A stretch of 64,000 nucleotides of DNA from Serratia entomophila. GTDB taxonomy: Bacteria > Pseudomonadota > Gammaproteobacteria > Enterobacterales > Enterobacteriaceae. Below are positions 60,109 through 64,000 of the stretch, piece after piece. How positions within the stretch are numbered: the first letter of the stretch is position 1; each line of letters opens with the position of its first letter. The position numbers and the translations under genes were made by a program. Under the pieces are notes generated by a model, which was not told the DNA's origin, searched no databases, and saw nothing but the letters and a program-made list of their open reading frames with translations. The DNA lies in the NCBI RefSeq assembly GCF_021462285.1, contig NZ_CP082787.1, positions 2,356,001 through 2,420,000 of the forward strand, written 5' to 3'.

Positions 60109-60546
60109 ATGGAACAGCAGTTTGCAGGGTTAGGCGTGTTGTTTATCGCCGGGTTTGGGCCGGTGACCCAGAATACCGAGCACAGCAAGGCCTTTTATCT
60201 CGATACGCTGGGGTTGCCGCTGAAACCGATGCCGGGCAACCGGGACTATCTGCTGGCCGAGCCGGGCGAGTTGGATGGCGTGAAGCACTTCGCGCTGTGG
60301 CCGCTGGCGCAGGCGGCGCAATCTTGTTTCGGCAACGAGCAATGGCCGCAAACGCTGCCGGTGCCGCAGGCCTGGATCGAGTTCGACGTCGCCGATATGG
60401 CGCTGGCGGCTCAGGGGTTAATCGATCGCGGTTATCGCCTGCTGGTCGCCAACCGCGAAGAACCCTGGGGGCAGAGCGTAACGCGTTTAATGAGCCCGGA
60501 GGGATTGTTGGTCGGCGTTACCCATACCCCCTGGTTGCGTGCGTAA
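60109..60546 (+). CDS. VOC/glyoxalase-like protein
   Basis: A 145-residue protein of the vicinal-oxygen-chelate superfamily. 'FGPVTQNTEHSKAFYLDTLGLPL' is the first beta-alpha-beta unit, 'HFALWPLAQAAQSCFG' the middle metal strand, and 'WIEFDVADMALAAQGLIDRGYRLL' with 'PWGQSVTRLMSPEGLLVGVTHTPWL' the second half. It may bind or modify a small toxic molecule. Co-transcribed with the AraC gene by spacing. Confidence 0.82.
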   Translation: MEQQFAGLGVLFIAGFGPVTQNTEHSKAFYLDTLGLPLKPMPGNRDYLLAEPGELDGVKHFALWPLAQAAQSCFGNEQWPQTLPVPQAWIEFDVADMALAAQGLIDRGYRLLVANREEPWGQSVTRLMSPEGLLVGVTHTPWLRA

Positions 60547-60847
60547 ATACCCCGCAGGCCGTTTTTGCCTACGAAACGGCCTAATAATAAATGTTCATTA
60601 GCTTAAAACCCTGGGTAATATAACCTGTTAATCTTTCCGAGCTATTCTCCTCTTTAACTGAGTAATTCCTGTCATTACGTCAAAATCAACGTGGTTGCTC
60701 TATTATTTCCTGTCTATTTAGTGCTGTTTTTAAGAGGTTAATTCCCGCTATCAAGCAGCGGCAATAAATAGAGATTATTCTTATATTTGCATCAGGCATT
60801 GAAAACAACAATGACTCTCGTTTTCAACCATGAAAAGGAAAGCAACC
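60547..60847 (+). promoter_or_regulatory. Intergenic region with hairpin, before two small exported proteins
   Basis: A hairpin AGGCCGTTT/AAACGGCCT (60556-60564 and 60574-60582) lies ten bases after the VOC stop. It has no T-run (AATAATAAA follows) but may stop transcription. The rest is AT-rich and should hold the promoter of the next genes; I see no gene or clear operator. Confidence 0.45.
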
Positions 60848-61300
60848 ATGAGAAAACTCAGGCGAGCGGGAATAGCGCTGGCGATATCCCTGGCATCTAT
60901 CCTGATATTTCCTGCCGCAATGGCGGCGGAAAATAACCAGGCAACCAATAAGGCGGCGACCATGAAGGAAAATAGCGCGCAGTTTATTGCGGTAGGTAAA
61001 ATCGTGCAGGTCACTTTTGGCGGTTTTGCATTCAAACTCGACTTTACCGACGACAAAACCATGACCTTTACCGGCATTGGCGAGGCCTCGCAGGGCGTGA
61101 CGGACACCGTGCAGTATACCGCGGTAGAAATACGTCCTCAGCTGTACATGGTGTACTGGCATGAGCCTAAGTCGGGCGATAACGTCACCCACGTCGAGGA
61201 TTACCAGCGCGGTGAGGTGTACACCAATATCGCCGGCAAGGACGGCAGCTTTACCCATCTGAAAGGGCAGTTGAAGATCGTTGGGCATTCAGGAAAATAA
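60848..61300 (+). CDS. Exported MoaF-like small lipocalin-type protein
   Basis: A 150-residue protein. The signal peptide is MRKLRRAGIALAISLASILI followed by FPAAMA, cut before AENN. The mature part resembles the MoaF C-terminal/related domain, a small beta-barrel: 'FKLDFTDDKTMTFTGIGEAS', 'VQYTAVEIRPQLYMVYWHEP', 'DNVTHVEDYQRGEVYTNI'. The function is not established for such exported members. ATG 60848 is chosen because AAGGAAA lies eight bases before it; the ATG at 60830 has none. Nine bases separate it from the next gene, also exported. Confidence 0.72.
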   Translation: MRKLRRAGIALAISLASILIFPAAMAAENNQATNKAATMKENSAQFIAVGKIVQVTFGGFAFKLDFTDDKTMTFTGIGEASQGVTDTVQYTAVEIRPQLYMVYWHEPKSGDNVTHVEDYQRGEVYTNIAGKDGSFTHLKGQLKIVGHSGK

Positions 61301-61309
61301 GGAGCAGTT

Positions 61310-61798
61310 ATGAAAAAGGCATTTATCCCGTTACTTATCGCCGGCGGCCTGTTGGCCAGCTATCCCGCACTGGCGGTGGAAGGCGGCGCCGCGCAGAAAC
61401 ACGCGGTTAAAGGCTATCACCACGGCCAGCAGAAATTAAAAGTGGTGGAAGATTTGTACGCCGGTTTTTTTAATCGCCATGATATCGGCGTGGCGAAAAA
61501 GTTGATTGTGGAGAATTATAAACAACACAATCCTTTTGTTGGCGATGGCATCAAGCCCTTCCTCGATTTTTTCAGCCAAAATTTTAAAGATAACCCGCAG
61601 TACAGCGCCAAAATATACCGCAGTGCGGTGAGCGGCGATTTGGTCTACGTTCACGTGCTGTACAAAAATAACCCGCAGGATCGCGGCACCGCCAGCGTAG
61701 ATATCTACCGGGTGAACGATCGGGGCCAAATTACCGAGCACTGGGACGTGAATCAGGAAGTGCCGGAAAAATCGGCGAATGACAATACCATGTTCTGA
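61310..61798 (+). CDS. Exported SnoaL/NTF2-like protein
   Basis: A 162-residue protein. The signal peptide is MKKAFIPLLIAGGLLASYPA followed by LAVEGG. The mature part is an NTF2-like cone: 'VVEDLYAGFFNRHDIGVAKK', 'YKQHNPFVGDGIKPFLDFF', 'VYVHVLYKNNPQDRGTASVD', ending with 'EHWDVNQEVPEKSANDN', the typical SnoaL end. The ligand is unknown. It forms a pair with the MoaF-like protein; both may act on one small compound in the periplasm. AAGGAG precedes the ATG. Confidence 0.82.
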   Translation: MKKAFIPLLIAGGLLASYPALAVEGGAAQKHAVKGYHHGQQKLKVVEDLYAGFFNRHDIGVAKKLIVENYKQHNPFVGDGIKPFLDFFSQNFKDNPQYSAKIYRSAVSGDLVYVHVLYKNNPQDRGTASVDIYRVNDRGQITEHWDVNQEVPEKSANDNTMF

Positions 61799-61955
61799 TA
61801 ATTGGCCGCTTTGGCGGCCTAATTATAAATAATTCGCTTTATTTAATTACTAAAATACACAAAGGGGCCGCCGTCGAGTAGGCTACGGCCCGCCTTAGGC
61901 AGTACTGGTACGGTTGATGGGCGTCATTGTCCCAGTACTGTCTATGGTAACCCCA
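61799..61955. terminator. Intergenic region with two dyads
   Basis: GGCCGC-TTTG-GCGGCC (61804-61819) follows the SnoaL-like stop by five bases and probably ends that unit. A second dyad, CAGTACTGG (61900-61908) with CCAGTACTG (61932-61940), 23 bases apart, lies before the end of the convergent MFS gene; its role is unclear. I see no gene. Confidence 0.5.
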
Positions 61956-63146
61956 TTATTTCCTCTCCACCGCCGCCATTTGCCGCCGCAGCTGCAGGCA
62001 GTTAATCAGCACCAGCAGAGCCGTTACCGCGAATACCCAACGGAACCCCAGCAGAGCCGACACCCCGGAACCGATCAATGGGCCGACTACGTTGCCCAGG
62101 TACATAAACGACTGGTTATAACCGAAAATGCGACCGGTGACCTGATCGGAAGAGTACCTCAGCAGCAGCGCTTGCACCGCCGGCATCAGCGCGCCGTCGG
62201 CAAAGCCCAGCAGAAAACGCAGAATGCCCAACTGCAGCGGGGTCTCCACCCAGGCCATGATGGCGAACAGCAGGGTAGTCAGCATCAGCGCCGCAATCAG
62301 AATGCGCGCGGTGCCGATGCGATCGCCGAGCCGTCCGAGGCGCGGGGCGGAAATCAACGCCGCAACGCCGGGAACGGCGGCGATCATCCCGCTGATAAAG
62401 GCAATATTGCTGACATTGCCCGACAACTCTCGAATAAACAGCGTCAGGATCGGGCTGATGGAGGAGTTGGCCAGTTGGATCATCAGGGTGCAGAAGAACA
62501 GGGTAACGATTAGCGCCGGGTAAGGCAGCGATCGGAATACCGCTTTGCCGCTCAGCTGGTCGGCCTTTTTCACCTCGACGCGCCGCTCTTTAATCAGGAA
62601 CAGCGTCACCAGGAAGCTGACGAACATCAACCCGGCGGTGACGAAAAACACCACCCGCAGGCCAAGGTGGTCGGCCATTAAGCCGCCCAGCAGCGGCCCG
62701 GCGATCACCCCGGTGATCTGGCCGGTGGACAGCATGCCCAACGCCCAGCCGCTCTTGTCGCGCGGCGCCTGGGTGGCGACCAGCGCCATGGCGTTGGGAA
62801 TGTAGCCGGAGGTTAACCCCATCAGCGCCCGCAGCGCAAACAGCTGCCAGACGCTGGTCGCCAGGCCCTGCAGCGCGATCACCACCGCCATGCCCAGCGA
62901 AGCGCGCAGCAGCATCAGCTTGCGCCCCTTGCGGTCGGCCAGGCTGCCCCACAGCGGCGAAACCACCGCCGAAACCAAAAAGGTGCCGCTGAACACCAGC
63001 CCGGACCACAGGCTGAGCGACTGATGGCCGGTGACGCCAAGCTGCTCGACATACAGCGGCAGAAAAGGGAGGATTTGGCTCATCGCCAGCCCGGTGAAGA
63101 AACAACCGAGCCAGACCGAGATCAGATTGACTTTCCACGCTTCCAT
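61956..63146 (-). CDS. MdtG-type MFS multidrug transporter
   Basis: A 396-residue inner-membrane exporter with 12 predicted helices. '[20 protein letters not shown]' and '[20 protein letters not shown]' open the fold, '[19 protein letters not shown]' is MFS motif A, and '[20 protein letters not shown]' with '[20 protein letters not shown]' agree with E. coli MdtG. Predicted substrates are drugs such as fosfomycin or deoxycholate, by analogy with MdtG. Start at ATG 63146 (MEAWKVNLI, matching the family); it lacks a strong ribosome site, and the frame is open to 63260. Confidence 0.88.
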   Translation of the reverse strand: MEAWKVNLISVWLGCFFTGLAMSQILPFLPLYVEQLGVTGHQSLSLWSGLVFSGTFLVSAVVSPLWGSLADRKGRKLMLLRASLGMAVVIALQGLATSVWQLFALRALMGLTSGYIPNAMALVATQAPRDKSGWALGMLSTGQITGVIAGPLLGGLMADHLGLRVVFFVTAGLMFVSFLVTLFLIKERRVEVKKADQLSGKAVFRSLPYPALIVTLFFCTLMIQLANSSISPILTLFIRELSGNVSNIAFISGMIAAVPGVAALISAPRLGRLGDRIGTARILIAALMLTTLLFAIMAWVETPLQLGILRFLLGFADGALMPAVQALLLRYSSDQVTGRIFGYNQSFMYLGNVVGPLIGSGVSALLGFRWVFAVTALLVLINCLQLRRQMAAVERK

Positions 63147-63265
63147 CAACTTGTCGTACCACTTTGAATTTTGGAGGGATTTATTGAGCAAAATAATAAT
63201 AACACCGCTAATCAAGTGGTGCCGGGGAAATGCGTGAGTAAACGTATCGTACGGCGCCACAAAAA

Positions 63266-63898
63266 TCAGCGCTCGCGCGCCGTATTAGGGAAAGTCAGGG
63301 TCAGGAATCCGCGTAGGGCGTTGATGTCATTGGTATACAGTGCCAGCGTTTCTTCTTCCGTTCGTCCCTGTATCAGCAGATCGCAATAGTAGGGATCAAG
63401 GCAGAAATCGAAACGCCACTCGGGTGCTGCGAGCACGTTCGCCTTGCCCGTTTCCAGCTCAACCGCCAGGCGGGTGCCAGGGTGAGCCGTGAGCGTTTCA
63501 GCCGCACGTTGTAGTACATCACCGTCGGCCAGGAGGGGGGCTATGCCATTGGCGATGCAGTTGCGAAGAAATGTCTCATTGAAGCTTTTTGCGATGATAA
63601 CGCGAAAGCCATAGTCCCTCAGCGCCCAGACGGCGCTTTCGCGCGAGCTGCCGCAGCCGAAATTGGCGCCGGATAGCAGGATTTGCGCGCTCTGGTAGGC
63701 GGGATTGTTCAACACGAATGTCGGGTCGGGCGTGCGGGACGTCAAATTCCGGTATCGCCAAAAGGCGAATAACGATTCGCCGTAGCCCGCAACGGCGACG
63801 CGCGTGTTCTCGGAGGTTGGGATCAGCGCATCGGTGTCTATGTTGTCTCGCATCACCGCGCAGGCGATGGCCTGAAATCTATTCAATGCCTGTGGCAT
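63266..63898 (-). CDS. 3-Isopropylmalate dehydratase-like small subunit (LeuD paralogue)
   Basis: A 210-residue swivelling subunit of the aconitase superfamily. '[20 protein letters not shown]', '[20 protein letters not shown]' (GCGSSRE signature) and '[19 protein letters not shown]' are the LeuD marks. It pairs with the large subunit whose end lies 24 bases upstream. In enterobacteria the leucine enzyme is made by leuABCD, so this separate pair probably hydrates another dicarboxylate; the substrate is unknown. It is the last gene of a leftward operon that begins outside the window. Confidence 0.85.
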   Translation of the reverse strand: MPQALNRFQAIACAVMRDNIDTDALIPTSENTRVAVAGYGESLFAFWRYRNLTSRTPDPTFVLNNPAYQSAQILLSGANFGCGSSRESAVWALRDYGFRVIIAKSFNETFLRNCIANGIAPLLADGDVLQRAAETLTAHPGTRLAVELETGKANVLAAPEWRFDFCLDPYYCDLLIQGRTEEETLALYTNDINALRGFLTLTFPNTARER

Positions 63899-63922
63899 AA
63901 GCCGTTCCTTGTGGGTGGTGTC

Positions 63923-64000
63923 TCAGAGTTCACGAGGGTCCGTCAGGTAGCCGGTCACGGCGGAAGCTGCCACTGTGGCCGGGCTGGCGAGGTGAGTGCG
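63923..64000 (-). CDS. 3-Isopropylmalate dehydratase-like large subunit (LeuC paralogue), C-terminal end only
   Basis: The last 25 codons on the minus strand read 'RTHLASPATVAASAVTGYLT' then DPREL and stop. This is the C-terminal pattern of LeuC-type large subunits (SPA-x-AA-x-AVTG). Everything else lies beyond base 64000. Its pairing with the adjacent LeuD-like gene supports the call. Confidence 0.75.
   Translation of the reverse strand, partial: RTHLASPATVAASAVTGYLTDPREL

Noticed and set aside
61900..61940. CAGTACTGG/CCAGTACTG dyad as an IS end
   Set aside because: No transposase or target duplication beside it; left as an unexplained dyad.

Overview
The window is chromosomal DNA of a Serratia species, most likely the S. 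marcescens group. The background GC is high. FecA, FecI, FecR, YdfG, MdtG and HpxO match the enterobacterial proteins I remember closely. An Inh/SmaPI-type protease inhibitor and an EagR-Rhs type VI effector locus also fit Serratia. The species call is inference from recalled protein families, not a search.

Layout, left to right. 1-6.9 kb (all minus): a partial ydfG-type dehydrogenase, a GNAT acetyltransferase, an MFS pump, and fecI-fecR-fecA behind a Fur-like site but without fecBCDE. 6.9-13.3 kb: a leftward sugar ABC operon (binding protein, two permeases, PfkB kinase, ATPase) facing a ROK regulator. 13.3-19.5 kb: a rightward purine operon, guaD-xdhA-xdhB-xdhC, preceded by a consensus-quality sigma-54 promoter and an NtrC-like site. 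A signal-peptide-bearing dipeptidyl carboxypeptidase (dcp) and a cupin gene follow.

22.3-28.2 kb is the most unusual part. A glycine/serine-rich peptide with a 15-residue double-glycine leader is followed by a small one-helix membrane protein, a TcdA/TcdB-type (GT44-like) glycosyltransferase, a CvaA-like adaptor and a CvaB-like ABC exporter with a C39 peptidase. I read it as a class II microcin system whose peptide may be glycosylated. The payload genes are AT-rich and the exporter genes GC-rich, which suggests a mosaic origin.

28.3-44.3 kb: hpxO (urate hydroxylase, functionally linked to the xdh operon), a P1/DmpA peptidase, a DUF1003 gene remnant, a periplasmic molybdenum hydroxylase with Fe-S and tri-haem cytochrome partners, a Tat-exported oxalate-decarboxylase-like bicupin, a LysR regulator, a two-gene chromate-type transporter, a protease inhibitor, a RibD/DHFR-like reductase, an alpha/beta hydrolase, and a PhyH dioxygenase + SDR pair facing a LacI regulator.

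44.4-58.1 kb: an EagR chaperone and a full PAAR-Rhs effector with its immunity gene. Downstream is a tandem store of displaced toxin tips, four of them carrying a copy of the 3' end of the rhs core and each followed by an immunity gene: BECR-like RNase/CPCC protein, barnase/barstar (no core copy), AHH-like nuclease/Imm11, nucleotidyltransferase-like/unknown, HNH-like/DUF6386-like. A decayed core copy ends the array. Four junctions share a short AT-rich motif (core TTCTTTAAAAA or a variant).

58.1-64 kb: a DMT exporter facing an AraC regulator plus a VOC protein, two small secreted proteins (MoaF-like and SnoaL-like), an MdtG-type MFS pump, and a leuD paralogue with the end of its leuC partner. 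I saw no tRNA, rRNA, CRISPR array or intact insertion sequence.
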